Counted from the first letter of the stretch, positions 38,776 through 50,308 are shown. The stretch: DNA of 64,000 nt from Prorocentrum cordatum (GCA_963575745.1 CAUYUJ010001459.1:129573-193572), one strand, 5' to 3'. Numbers and translations: made by a program. The notes: a model not told the origin generated them from the sequence alone.

Positions 38776-40478
38776 AATTCTTTACGCTTCGCGTATCCCC
38801 ACCAGCCCATCTCACAGCAGCAACTCTCGCGAAGCATGCCGACAGTCGTGTTTTTCAGGCGTGTGTCCGCTTGGCCCCGCAGATCTCCCCTGTTCCTCCT
38901 TCCTCCCGCCTCCTTGTACATCCTCCTTGTGGGGGGAGCGGGAGAAGGACGAGGCGGAGGAGGAGGGAGAGAAAGCGCTCCTCGTGATTTGAGTCGTTTG
39001 GGGTTTCTCGTCCTGGTGTGAGTCGTTCGGGCCCTTTTTCCTGGTGTGAGTCGTTCGGGCTCTTCGTGGTGTGAGTCGTTCGGGCTCTTCGTCCTGGTGT
39101 GCCTCGTTCGGGCTTCTCGTGGTGTGAGTTGTCCCGGGCTCTTCGTGGTGTGAGTCGTTGGGGTCTCTCGTCCTGGTGTGAGTCGTTCGGGCTCCTCGTT
39201 GGGCCTCTTGGGGGCCTCTTGGAGCCTCTTGGGGCCTCTTGGGGGCCTCTTGGGGGCCTCTTGGGGGCGTCTTGGGGGCCTCTTGGAGCCTCTTGGGGCC
39301 TCTTGGGGGCCTCTTGGGAGCCTCTTGGGGACCTCTTGGGGCCTCTTGGGGGCCTCTTGGGGGCCTCCTGGAGGCCTCTTGGGAGACTCCTGGGGGCCTC
39401 TTGGGGCTATCTTGGGGCCTCTTGCGACCTCCTCAGAAGCGCAAGTAAGCGCTGACCCCTGAGAAGGACAAAATGAGTCCAAAACCTTCGTAAAATCAAT
39501 GATTTTGCTAAGAAGGAAGAGGAACGCGGCCCCCGCAGAAGGCCAAAATGGAGCCAACACCGTAGTAAAATCAATGTTTTTTGCTTCAACGACGAGCTGA
39601 GGCGCCAAACTGCCTCCCCCCCATCGGGGCCAGAATCCTCGTGAGGGTCGTCGTGTTTTGGCCCTCCCCGGCGTCGAAAAAGACTCCCCTGACGACGCTC
39701 GGGACTCCCTCTCCAGGTCCAGGGGGAGGGGGTAGGGGGAGGGGTAAACCCCTCCCCGAAGGGGAAGAAGGGGGGTTGAGGACAGAGCGGGCTCTCTAAA
39801 CCACTCACGCCCAAAGGGCTGGTGGGAGTCAGGGGCCCCAAGAGGTCCCCAAGAGGCTCCCCCCCCAAGAGGCCCCAAGAGGCCCCAAGAGGCCCCCAAG
39901 ACGCCCCCAAGAGGCCCCCAAGAGGCCCCCAAGACGCCCCAAGAGCTCCAAGAGGCCCCCAACAGGCCCAACGAGGAGCCCGAACGACTCACACCAGGAC
40001 GAGAGACCCCAACGACTCACACCACGAGGAGCCCGAACGACTCACACCACAAGGAAGGGCCCGAACGACTCACACCAGGACGAGGCGCCCGAACGACTCA
40101 CACCACGAGGAGCCCGAACGACTCACACCACGACGCGGGCCCCGAACGACTCACACCACGAGGAGCCCGAACGACTCACACCAAGAGGAGGAGCCCGAAC
40201 GACTCACACCAGGACGAAGGGCCCGAACAACTCACACCACGAGAAGCCCGAACGACTCACGCCAGGACGAAGAGCCCGAACGACTCAAACCACGACGAAG
40301 AGCCCGAACGACTCACACCAGGAAGAAGGGCCCGAACGACTCACACCAGGACGAGAGGCCCGGAGATATGCGGGGGCAGGCGGAAACACGCTTGAAAAAC
40401 ACGACTGTCAGCATGCTTCGCAAGAGTTGCTGTTTTGAGATGGGCTGGGGGGCATACGCGAAGCGTGAAGAATTGATG
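38776..40478. repeat. Giant palindrome 3 with two mirrored minisatellites
   Basis: Outer ends: ACGCTTCGCGTATCCCCACC, then AGCCCATCTCA, and GACAGTCGTGTTTTTCA (38776-38895), inverted at 40370-40478. Next inward is a 25-28 bp minisatellite, CGTTCGGGCTCTTCGTGGTG (38985-39190), inverted as CCCGAACGACTCACACCACG (39960-40350). Next is MIN-D (39195-39430; inverse at 39835-39960). The loop 39450-39830 carries two copies of a TAAAATCAATG(A)TTTTGC module related to the MIN-D A+T module. Confidence 0.85.
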
Positions 40479-40652
40479 CTGTGATGCAACATAGGCCTCG
40501 TATGGAACACGCCAGCGCACGAGCAGGAGGGTGCAGCAGGAACGCCGAGCTTAAACCAGCTCGGCTCTTTCGGATCGGCGCCAGACCTGCCTCCCAGGCG
40601 TGCGGAGCTTTTTTTTCTGCGGAGAAGGCCTGGCCAGAAGGAGTATCGGGCG

Positions 40653-40807
40653 AAGAGAGCTATGCACATGCACCGATCCTGGCAAGGCCCATCCTCGACC
40701 CAGGTTCGGTGCATATGCTTTCCTGGCCACGGCAGGAGGGCATGTGCACCGATCCTGGGCTCAGGATGGTCCTGGCAAAAAATCGGTGCATGTGCATAGT
40801 TCTCTTT
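40653..40807. mobile_element. PAL-I foldback element, diverged copy
   Basis: AAGAGAGCTATGCACATGCA at the left, with the inverse at the right (TGCATGTGCATAGTTCTCTT). Interior CCGATCCTGG repeats as in the 55.2-kb copy. Confidence 0.75.
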
Positions 40808-41480
40808 CCTCCAGAGTAGCAATGATCTGGGCCTCCAGAGTGGGGCCGAAGCAATTCATCGGCGATGCGGCGTTATCTGGACCGCGTTCTGCTCCATCCC
40901 GCTGCTGACTATGCTTCGCCGATGCGGCGCTGTCCTGGCAGGTCTCGTCGTCGTCGTCGTCGTCGGTGGTGCGACGCTGCTGCGGTGTCAGCGCCGGGTC
41001 CTCGGTCGGCTCCGACAGCGGCGGCCCCCACCGCGAGGGGTGGGCGACGGCGGCGACGACGACATCTGGCAGGCGTCCAGGCGTGCCGCGCATCTCTCCC
41101 TGGCGCGCGCTGCAGCCCTGCACGCGCGTTCCGCGTGGAGCAGTCACGGATGCATCGTCTTCGTCGCCCTCGTCGGCGTCGGCTTCATCGTCAAGATCGT
41201 CCGCGTCGCGTCGCGCTGGCAGCGGCGTCCGCGTCGGTGGCGCCGTCGTCGGCGGTGTCGTCGTCGTCGTCGGCGCCTGGAGAGGGGTGGCTGTCGCGCA
41301 GGGCATAAACGTCGGCTACGGCTTCCTCAACTTCATCACTCCTCACCACGCGCAGGTCCTGCCGCCGGGGGGGGGACAGGAGGGGGGGGCCCTCCTCCCT
41401 CTCCGCCTCGCTTCTCCCTCTCTTTCCCTCCTCCCTGCTCTCCGCTCCTCCCAGAACTCTCGCTCCTCGTCACTCCTGGG
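40808..41480. other. GTC-rich interval, no gene recognised
   Basis: Short TCGTCGTCG runs near 40945-40975 and 41250-41275. Open frames on both strands are shaped by these runs. Confidence 0.35.
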
Positions 41481-42700
41481 TCCTCTTCGAATCCTCGTGT
41501 AGGCGAGCGTCGAAAAGACGATGACCAGCATGATGGACGAGCAGAGGTGGACGTGTCCAAATTTGAACCACAGCATGCTGGAATAAACCTACGGATATGA
41601 GTCAAACACTGAAGTTGTCACCGAACAGTTGTTCAAACGTCTTGGTCAGCAACCCAAGCCCGAGTCGGACACAGAGTCGTTATGCAGTGTTGTTGCGTGG
41701 GAGTCTCTGGCACAAGGTTCACTCACATCATGGAACAGGGAGCAGGCGATCATTGAAACTTGCAGCCGTGTAAAAGCTATTCTTAGACAGCAATGTCATG
41801 TCTCAGCCCGACGCAGTTTCAGAAAACGACGTTCTTAAGAGGTGCCTTTATTTATTGGCAGCATGCCCCCAGAAACAAATATGGATCTATCCAGATCAGA
41901 CTTCGAGGAGCATTACGGCACAATGCGCAGGAGATTTTTAGTGAAAGGTCGTATGCAGCAATCTCCATGGAGGAACGGGCGACCCAATGTCAAACTATGA
42001 TGCTTTACTACGTGTCTTTCCGGCCGTTTCGGCATCGCCGCGACAATGATTTTGGTCGTTACAGTTGTACGGCAATAAGTGCGTGAGGCACGTACCATTG
42101 CCCCGAATTTGACCAGTGTATGGAATCGCATAGTAATTGTCAACGGTTCTCAAAATTCTTTGTTTGGGTGTCAAGTGGAGCCAATCACAGAAACAGGAAG
42201 CGAAGGACCCATTGAATCATAATCTCTGGCGCTCTGGCGCCCCCGCCGTCGCTCTAGGAAACACGCGGCCGCGTGCACAGGCACGCGGTCGCGGACATCG
42301 GCGTCCGTCCGTCCGCCTTCTCGCTCCTCCTCGCTCCTTCCATCCCTCCTTGTCGTGCTCTTCGTCGTTCTCCTCCTTCGGGGCCTACTCGTCCGCCTCC
42401 TGCTCCTCCGAGGCCCTCGCTCCTCTCGCTCCCAGGGCCCCCTCGCTCTTCCACCGGTCCTCCTTGCTCCTCCCTCCCTCCCTCCCTGCAGCGGCACCCT
42501 GCCGACCCGCGCCGTGCCTCCGCCGCACGCCAGCGCATGATGCGCGCGTCGACCACATCGATTCTTCTTGGGACTGGTCGCTCCCGTGCCCTTTCTGGGC
42601 CCTCATTTCTCGAGAGTGGCCAACGCGTCGCTCCGTCGCAGTGTGCGAGCGCAGAGCAGCTTAGCGTGCAAGTGTTCTGGGCTGACGCCGCCCCAACTGA
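41481..42700. other. Lower-GC interval with short balanced open frames
   Basis: About 41540-42200 is the least GC-rich, least repetitive stretch of this part. Short frames such as EEHYGTMRRRFLVKGRMQQS (near 41907) look protein-like but are interrupted, and no family is recognised. Further right the sequence becomes CTC- and GC-rich. Confidence 0.3.
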
Positions 42701-42704
42701 ACTG

Positions 42705-42858
42705 AACTGAACTGAGCTCTCCGGGGGCAGGCAGAACCCCCACCCTGACACGCCGATCACTTCATTGTCCGTTTTCGGCTCTCGAGAGAGGGCGCCGCGG
42801 CCGTCGGCCTCCAGGCCTGCGCCCGCCGGGCGTGGGCCCGAAGCCGTTTTCACTGGAC
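42705..42858 (+). repeat. Repeat P, copy 1
   Basis: Shares ACCCTGACACGCCGATCACT, GAGGGCGCCGCGGCCGTC and AAGCCGTTTTCACT-type segments with 63185-63325. Confidence 0.65.
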
Positions 42859-43000
42859 CACGTGCTGCTACAGGGGGCTCTGCCCAGCCCCGAGCTCTGT
42901 GTCTCGTGGCGGCGCCCTGGCCGTGCCGAAGGTCAGGTCAGGTCAGGTGAACCGTGCCTAGACGGCACATTGGTTGCAGATCGCATGCATGAGTATGTAT

Positions 43001-43163
43001 CAGGAGGGAAAGAAACACACAGACACAATTAATCCTCGATTCCCCAGAAAATATGGGAAAATATGGGAAGTGGGGGGGAAGACAGAAACCCAGAAAGTAT
43101 ATGAAAATATGGGGAATCTATTTTTATTTGTGTGTATTTATGTGTGTGTCCTGGGGTCCCTTC
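43001..43163 (+). mobile_element. TIR-B element, copy 3
   Basis: CAGGAGGGAAAG, AACACACAGACACAATTAAT and the GAAAATATGGGAAAATATGG block, ending TTTGTGTGTATTTATGTGTG and TCCTGGGG. Confidence 0.82.
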
Positions 43164-43348
43164 AATGTACCACAGCACGCCGGCGTCGACAATGCGAGGG
43201 GCAAGGCGTCGCCCCAGTCGTGCCGAAGGGCAAGCACCAAGCGAGGGGCCCCCCGTCGTGCACTGCGGGGGCCGGCGGAGCGCCCGGCGCTCTGGCGCCC
43301 TGGCGGGCTCCCAGAGGGCCGCCCCCCGCGGGGCGTCTGCGTTGGTGG

Positions 43349-43523
43349 CTTGTCTTCCACCGCCACCACCATAAGTGGGAGGGGGAGGGGCTCCTCCTCC
43401 TCCTCCTCCTCCTCCTCCTCCTCCTCCTCCTCCTCCTCCCTCTCCTCCTCCTCCTCCTCCTCCTCCTCCTCTTCCTCCTCCTCCTCCTTCCCCCCTCCAA
43501 CTGATGGTGGTGGTGGAAAGCAG
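43349..43523 (+). mobile_element. TIR-S microsatellite-bearing element, copy 2
   Basis: Left CTTGTCTTCCACCGCCACCA then AAGTGGGAGGGGG. Right, as complement, CTGCTTTCCACCACCACCAT then AGTTGGAGGGGGG. A CTC array of about 100 bp lies between, on the opposite strand to copy 1. Confidence 0.72.
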
Positions 43524-44765
43524 GCCAGGCCCATCATGCGTCGTCCGTCCGTCCGTCCGTCCGCCCTCCAAACTTGCATGGGATCGAGAGGGCAGACTGC
43601 GTCAGCATCGAGGGAAGAAGCACGGGGACCATGGCGAAGATGTCGTGGGATCGTGTAGATGGCGATCTTGGTCATGTTCGATGTCGGCCGGAGCATGGTC
43701 CGTGCATGGACGCCTACCAGGATCGACGGTGACCAAGAACGACACGACGTTTCCGCTTCAGTCTCGGTCATGGTCACCATTGTTACTCACCCCCACAGAA
43801 GGCCGATCGGCATTATTCTGAGCCTCCCACGTGGGGTCGAAGCAGATGGAGCCGTGATCAGCACTGGCCGAACGAACGAGCTGAGGGAAAGCTTGTCGAC
43901 GTGCCCTCGTCTTCTCGACCCCAGTTGTTCTCTGCTGGGCGCGCCCCGCTGACGAGACCTCCGCACGGCCGCATCGGTTGCAATCCCGACTTGTATTGAA
44001 TCTATGAATATTGAACATGGGGCGCCCGCCACGGGGTCTGATGAGGCGCAAAGGGAGGACACAACGGTCGACTTTCGTTTGGGAAACAGCTTGCCAGCCC
44101 GACAGAACCGCACAGAAAATACCACCGACCATCTGGGCGAAAGGGGTCTCTCACGAAACAATAGTTTGGCTCAAGTTGGCCACATGTCCTCAAACATGGT
44201 TTGGAGAAGCTCCATGAAAGCTCCACGACGGTTCTGACGAGCCACCAGAGAAGCCCCCAGAGATGCCATAACAGCACCAATGAGCCAACACAGTGTTTTT
44301 CTGAGAGGTGAGTTTTTTTGATTTCCGTTGAGTCTTTGGGTTCTCTGGACGGTCCCGCGACGCCCCAGGGTTCCCAAAACGGCTCAGGGGTGACCCTTGT
44401 TGGGTGAACCCTTTCTTGGCCGATGATCTTCTGTATGTCCCCACGCTTGCGCCTATGGGGGCCCCACGAGAACATCATGATGGCCTCAGATGCGCCCAGT
44501 GGGTCCCTGCTGGGCCCCGAGTTTGCAGTTTTGGGAGAGTGGTTTCGGGCAGGTGGGAGGGTGACATGTCCACACCCGTGGCCTCGCGGCCCAGACTCCG
44601 TGGCCACGGCCAAGCAGGTGCAGAAAAGCTGCTTGCGCGCGCGAGGAGCGCACCCATAGGGCTGAACACCCATCCGGTCGCGCCCTGGTGTCGAAACCGA
44701 GTGCAGGGTTGTTGACAGTTCTGTCCGTCGCTCGGGGGCGGGGGCGTCGACCTGCTGGACCTGGG
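43524..44765. other. Mixed interval with an SL-like 11-mer and a donor-like site
   Basis: TTTGGCTCAAG at 44165-44175 equals the last 11 nt of DinoSL. About 130 bp downstream GAGAG is followed by GTGAGT (44307), a good 5' splice site. Open frames are short and no protein family is recognised, so no gene is called. Confidence 0.3.
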
Positions 44766-44769
44766 CTGC

Positions 44770-44862
44770 CCCCCTCCCCCTCCCCCTCCTCCTCCTGCTT
44801 CTCCTCCTCCTCCTCCTCCTCCTCCTCCTCCTCCTCCTCCTCCTCCTCCTCCTCCTCCCCCG
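44770..44862 (+). repeat. (CTC)n tract
   Basis: Nearly pure CTC tract. Confidence 0.92.
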
Positions 44863-45185
44863 CGGCGCGTCTTCCTCCTCCCCGCCCCCCGTCCTCCTCC
44901 TGCTCCCCCTTCCTCATCACACTCCTCAACTGCCCCCCACCACACCGCCGCCGAGACCAGGGTTCTGGCAGGGTGTCCGGAGCCGCCGTGACCAACACAT
45001 GTTTCTGGCTGGGCGGCAACATGGGTACATCGTTCCAGAGCGTTCTGGAATGCCGTCAGAGCGCTCTTCAACGCTTTGAGAAGGCCGCGGTGCCCGATGC
45101 ACTCTTCAGAGCCGTCGGCTCCCGGAGATTCCCGATTCACACTTGTCCAAGGTTCTGCCTGCCCTGGCGTCCTCCGAATCTTACC

Positions 45186-45360
45186 CCAGATTTCGTAATA
45201 AAGGGAGGGGGGTCTCATTTCGGGGGGGGTCTCTTCCAGGCTATCTTGGAGGGCCTGGGGGGGTCTGGGGACGATGTTTTGGAGGGTCCTCCCACGGGGG
45301 AGGTCTGAAATGGCTTGTCTTGGAGGGTCCACCCCCCCTCCCTTTTATTACGAAATCTGG
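45186..45360. mobile_element. TIR-X element
   Basis: CCAGATTTCGTAATAAAGGG and AGGGGGGTC at the left. The complement of the right end reads CCAGATTTCGTAATAAAAGG then GAGGGGGGG. The interior has GTCTTGGAGGG units. Immediately followed by a TIR-B end. Confidence 0.8.
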
Positions 45361-45397
45361 AGTAATTGTGTCTGTGTGTTTTTTCCCCTCCTGACAC
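45361..45397 (-). mobile_element. Solo TIR-B end
   Basis: AATTGTGTCTGTGTGTTTTT and TCCCCTCCTG equals the complement of a TIR-B 5' end. The rest of the element is missing, replaced by TIR-X. Confidence 0.65.
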
Positions 45398-45689
45398 ACG
45401 CACCTCCAGCTCGCGCCCAGGCTGGCCGCGGCAGGCGCACCCTGTTATCTGTCGGGCTTGCGCCGCTGTCGCTTCTGCGACTCCTGCACGATCCCGAGGA
45501 GGAGGAGGAGGAGAAGGAGGTCTTGCAGCAGCAGGGGGACGAGCGGTAGGGCCGCCGCAGGGCTGACCCTGGGAGGGTCGGGCGGGTGGCTGTGGCCGGC
45601 CTTCGGCCGCGGCCCCGCCCCCCCCCAGGAGTTCCGGAGGGCGTTCGACGGCTCGTTCCTGGACAAGCAGATAAGGTCATCGGCCAGGA

Positions 45690-46130
45690 GGGGGAGGAGG
45701 AGGCTGCGGCAAGGGAAGATGAGGCGAACGAAGACGGGGAAAATGATGATGGTGATGATGATGATATGATGATGCTGATGATGATAGCAGGGTCGATAGT
45801 GCGGGCTGATGATGCACAGTATGGTGCCTGGTCTCCTCCCGCATTCCTGGGTAGTCGAAGGCCAGACTGTCAGGCTGGATTGGGCCCCAAGGGCCAATCT
45901 GGCCTGGCCATATTGAGGGATTTGGGTTATTCGCCAGACTGGATTCGCGTTAGCTCCCTCGCCAGATTGCCCCCGTTTGCCAGATTGGGCCTGCCAGATT
46001 GGCGCCAGATTGGCTTCGACTACCCAGAGGAGGGGGAGGAGGAGGCTGCGGAAAGGGAAGATGAGGCGAACGAAGGTGGGGAAAATGATGACGGTGATGA
46101 TGTGATGATGCTGATGATGATGATGACGAC
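45690..46130 (+). repeat. Direct duplication flanking a unique insert
   Basis: GGAGGGGGAGGAGGAGGCTG, GGGAAGATGAGGCGAACGAA and GGGGAAAATGATGA occur at about 45690-45775 and 46028-46115. Between them lies about 250 bp with clustered CCAGATTGG and GCCAGACTG motifs. Both repeats are in the same frame and phase of the following GAT array. Confidence 0.75.
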
Positions 46131-47236
46131 TACGAGCAGGATGCTGATGATGATGCTGATCATGAGGATGATGCTAATTCTGAGAAAGATAATTATGATA
46201 TTGATGATGATGATGACGAACGATGATGAGACAACGACGATGATGATGGTGATGGTGATGGTGATGGTGATGATGATGATTCAGATGATGGTTATGTTGT
46301 TGGTGATGATGCTGATGACGCTGATGATGCTGATGCTGATGATGAGAATGAACATGAAGAGGATGATGATGACGATGATGATGATGCTGATGATGATGAT
46401 GACGATGCTGAGGATGATGATGATGTGGATAAGGATGATCATGAGGAGGATGAGGGGGAGGATGATGATGAGGATGATTGTGAGGACTAGGCTGATGATG
46501 ATGAGGATGAGGATGATGGGGATGCTGATGATGTTGACCATCATCATGATGATGATGACGATACTGCTGATGATGATAATCACGATGGTGGTAATGATAA
46601 TGATCATGATGGTAGTGGAGATGGTGATGGTGATGTGGATGTGGATGTTGATGATTATTATTATGCTGATGCTGACAATGCTGATGCTGATGTTTATCAT
46701 GATGATGATCACCATGATGGTGATGGTGGTGATGACGATGGCAATGGTGATGATGATGATGATGATGATGATGACGACGTTGCTGCTGCTGATGATCATG
46801 ATACTGATGAGTATGATGATGAGTATGATGATGATTATGATGATGATGACGCTGCTGATGTTGATGATGCTGATGATGCTGATGTTGATGGTGATGATGC
46901 TGTTGATGATGATGGTGATGATGATGTTGATGGTGGTTCTGATGTTGTTGCTGATGATGGTGATGGTGATGATGATGATGATGATGCTGATGATGGTTAT
47001 GATGATTAGGATGATGCTGATGCTCATGGTGATGGTGATGGTGATGGTGATGATGATGATGATGATGATGATGGTGATGATGGCAATGATGATGATTTCG
47101 AGGAGGGGGAGGAGCAGTATGAGGAAGATGTGGATGTTGATGATGAGGAGGATGGTGATGATGAGGAGGAGGAGGAGGATGAGGAGGAGGAGGAGGATGA
47201 GGAGGAGGATGAGGAGGAGGAGGAGGAGGATGGTGG

Positions 47237-47272
<36 letters not shown>

Positions 47273-47330
47273 GGATGATGATGCTGCTGATGATGATAAT
47301 GTTGATGATGAGGAGGATGAATACGATGTG
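46080..47330 (+). repeat. (GAT/ATG)n array, 1.25 kb
   Basis: Long imperfect GAT array with GCT, GGT and AAT variants, ending in GAG units (about 47150-47230). Reading frames give poly-M, poly-D or poly-I by phase. A 581-codon frame (45586-47331) is mostly this array and is not accepted as a gene. Confidence 0.93.
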
Positions 47331-47334
47331 ACGG

Positions 47335-47812
47335 AGGTGCGGTCGCACCACGAGGCGGAGGCGGAAATGGACGAGGAAGGATGAGGGATGAATGGGGCAG
47401 GACAGGGAAGCGGGGGGCAAAGTGTGCAGAAGGACGCGGAGGAAGGGGGGCAGATGGCTACGGGAGACACCCCTCCACCGTGCCAACACGGACTCTTCGG
47501 TGGCCATTTGGGCTCAGGGGCCGCCGACTGGCGACGGCGCGGCGCCAGCTGGCCCAGAAGCTCGGGCGGCGCGGCGCAAGCGCCTGCATCCGCTGCGCGG
47601 GGCTTCGCGCGACCCATCGGGCCGGGGGCTTCGCCTGCGGGGCATTGCGCGAGGCGGCCGCCGCGGGGCCCGGGGGCACGTCGAGCGCAGCGGTCGTGCT
47701 CGGGGGCAGGCGGATTGCAAGCGGCTGAAAGAAGCGAACCGTGCTTGGCGGAAGCCTGGGGGGGGGGGGCGCACTCGGGCCCCCATTCTCCCTTCTGCCT
47801 GTCGCGTGGTCC
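47335..47812. other. GC-rich interval with an SL-like motif
   Basis: CGGTGGCCATTTGGGCTCAG (from 47498) matches DinoSL at 17 of 21 positions. Downstream frames are open but unrecognised. Confidence 0.3.
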
Positions 47813-47997
47813 CCCGACCCCCGACGTCATGATTTTTTCATGACGTCGACCCCCTGAGGTCTCGACCCATTCCCCGGGACCGGTTTTTCGTCCTGAGTCG
47901 TGTTTTGACGCTCCCGAGGCCCGGTGAGGGCCCCCGGAGGCCGAAAATGATGAAAAACCTCCCGTCGTGAATTTGTCATAACTCGAGGGGGTCTGGG
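47813..47997 (-). mobile_element. TIR-A element, copy 4
   Basis: Starts CCCCGACCCCCGACGTCATG and ends CTCGAGGGGGTCTGGG. Inverted relative to copy 5 about 205 bp away, with a GC-rich spacer between them. Confidence 0.82.
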
Positions 47998-48203
47998 TCG
48001 AGACCGCTGGATCGTCGCGCGGCCCCGGTGCGGGGCTTCCGCCCGCGCCAATCGGCGCGCCTCGTGGCGGGCGGGCCCGAACCCCCGTCGACCCGCGGGC
48101 GCTCCCTCCTGGCGCGAAGGCGCCCGCCCGCCCGCGCGACCTCCCCCCCGCCGCGGATGTGCGGGGGGGCGCTCGAGGGGGGGGGGCGCGCCCTCGCGGA
48201 GAG

Positions 48204-48389
48204 CCCAGACCCCCTCGAGTTCTGAAAATATCACGACGGGAGGATTTTCCTAATTTTCGGCCTCTGGGGGCCCTCACCGGGCCTCGGGAGCGTGAAAAAA
48301 CGACTCAGGACGCAAAACCGGTCCCGGGGAATGGGTCGGGACCTCGGGGGGTCGACGTCATGAAAAAATCATGACGTCGGGGGTCTGGG
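48204..48389 (+). mobile_element. TIR-A element, copy 5
   Basis: CCCAGACCCCCTCGAGTTCT to GACGTCGGGGGTCTGGG. By eye very similar to copy 4 read on the other strand. Confidence 0.82.
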
Positions 48390-49985
48390 GAGGCGGGGGC
48401 GCGCCCTCGCGGGCAGGAGGGGCCCCATGGGAGTCGGGCAGGGCATCGAGTCCTTCGACGGGCGGGCCGAATGCCTGCGCTGCGTCGCGGCGGGCACGGG
48501 CTGCAAGGGCGCGCCCCGGGCCTCCGCGGAGCTCGCCCGGGCCGCGCGCCCGCCGGGGCGAGGCGCCGAGCCTGCCTGTCGGGCGGGGCCCGGAGCTCGA
48601 GGTCAAGCGCGAGACGTCCGGCACCTGTGGCGTTGGCGGCCCAGAGGCCGCGCTCGCGCTGTCCAAGCGCGTCGGCGATCTGAGGACCGCAGGGCGCAAG
48701 GGGCACGTCGACCAGCTGATCGGCCACGTCGATAGCTCTCTCAGCAAAATGAAGGGCGCTTGCGACGATTTCGTCTAGGCGCGCGCCAGCACCGCAGCGC
48801 CGAAGGCGCTCGACCGGGACAGGTGCATCGACGCCCCGATGCCGACCGGGCACGTCGAACTGGCCAAGACGAAGGCCGACGAGCTGGCCGGAGGTCAGCT
48901 CCCAGACTTCTGCGTCTCTCCCTTGGGAGCAGAAGCCGACTTTCTGCTCGCCCAACACCGCGTCGCCGCGCGAGTCGTCGCGCTGCAGAGGACCGGGGGC
49001 AATGTGATCATCCGTCGCGCGATGCAGCTCAACTAGTGACGTTGTTCCGGTCACGCGGGAGATCAAGGAATGCGTCGCGTTTCTATCAATGGAATTCCCG
49101 GGGCGACGCAACGCGCGCAGCGACGGGTCCATCAAGCGGGGGGAGGAGACAGGATACGGCATGAGAGAAGCCGTAGACATGCGTCGTGGCCAGCGCTGCC
49201 GCTTTGGCGCGCGGGTGAGCCAGTTGCTCGACGCCCCGAGCTGGTCGCGCAAGTCGGCATGGCGATCGCCCTTTGGCTTCGGAGCTGCTCGCAGCCTGCG
49301 GAGCAGCAGACGGCTCGCAGGCGCGCCTCCTCGCGCTCCACGAGATGATCCGCGGGCCCGCGTCGTCCGATGCGATCGGGGGGCCGACGGGGGGAGGGGG
49401 CTGCGTGGTGCCCGCCTAGCTGGTCGCATGCCTCGCGTCCGTTTGCTCTGCCTTGGCCGTGGATCCTGTTCGACCGCCACCCTCCGAGACCAGCATGGGC
49501 GTCCGCTTGTGGTGGCTATCGGACCAGTTCCGCACTAAGCAGATCAACGACTTGCTTCCGTGCGATACTCGAGACACGAGGGACGACCCCACGACGAAGG
49601 GGGGCACCGGCCAGGAGCTTACTCTCGACCTCGTGGACGGGATGCTCAGTTACAACCGCGACGCCGCCAGGCTGATCGAGGAGCGGCATAAGAAGACAGT
49701 GCCGATTTCTCGTCACAGTAGTCTTACCCACGAGGGCAGCGGCGACCACACTGACCAAGTCATCGGTTCGCCCAGCGTGGGCAATGACGACCTGGGCTCG
49801 CACTGACTATGTCAGCACAGCCCACGGCACCAACGATGGGAAGACGTGAAACAACCGTTCGCATCTCGCGATCTACGCTTACGAATGCAACGTAGTGAAA
49901 CAAGCATGTGAGAGGGTTGTTTCGACGAACCGCGATCGTGGAGCAGAGCATGCACGTGAGACCGTGCGCCATTCATTCTCTGATT
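48390..49985. other. Non-repetitive GC-rich interval, coding status unclear
   Basis: The longest stretch without tandem repeats in the right half. Plus-strand frames include one with TSGTCGVGGPEAALALSKRV (ending 48778), another with TGHVELAKTKADELAGGQLP (near 48843-49036) and a 117-codon frame at 49453-49806 with RTKQINDLLPCDTRDTRDDP. They lie in different frames without clear splice sites and match nothing I recognise. May be eroded coding sequence. Confidence 0.3.
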
Positions 49986-49988
49986 CTG

Positions 49989-50018
49989 GATATATATATA
50001 TATATGTGTGTGTGTGTG
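49989..50018 (+). repeat. (AT)n(GT)n microsatellite
   Basis: TATATATATATATATGTGTGTGTGTG. Confidence 0.9.
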
Positions 50019-50269
50019 AAAGACGTGGTTAGTAGAGCGTCCTTTCTTAGAAATTTGCTGTTGTGTTCCGTTGGGCGCAACTGGCGCGTTTGAGTACCAG
50101 ACTCTAAAGGTACCTCTGTCCACTCTGTCTGCTTTCTTTCCGCGGGTTTGTGGTTCAAGCCTAGACAGCCGTGCCCGTGTTATTTCTCGTGTTCACACGT
50201 AATTGTTTTTTCCCGCGCAAGGGACACTATTCTCCCTTATTTCCTTTTTCATATTTAGTGTCCTCGTCC

Positions 50270-50308
50270 TTGCTTTCCTCCTCTTCTGTTTTCTCCTCCT
50301 CCCCCTCC

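Noticed and set aside
45586-47331. 581-codon open frame, mostly Met and Asp
   Set aside because: Produced by the GAT/ATG array. The opposite strand is equally open (poly-Ile/His). No start context or domain.
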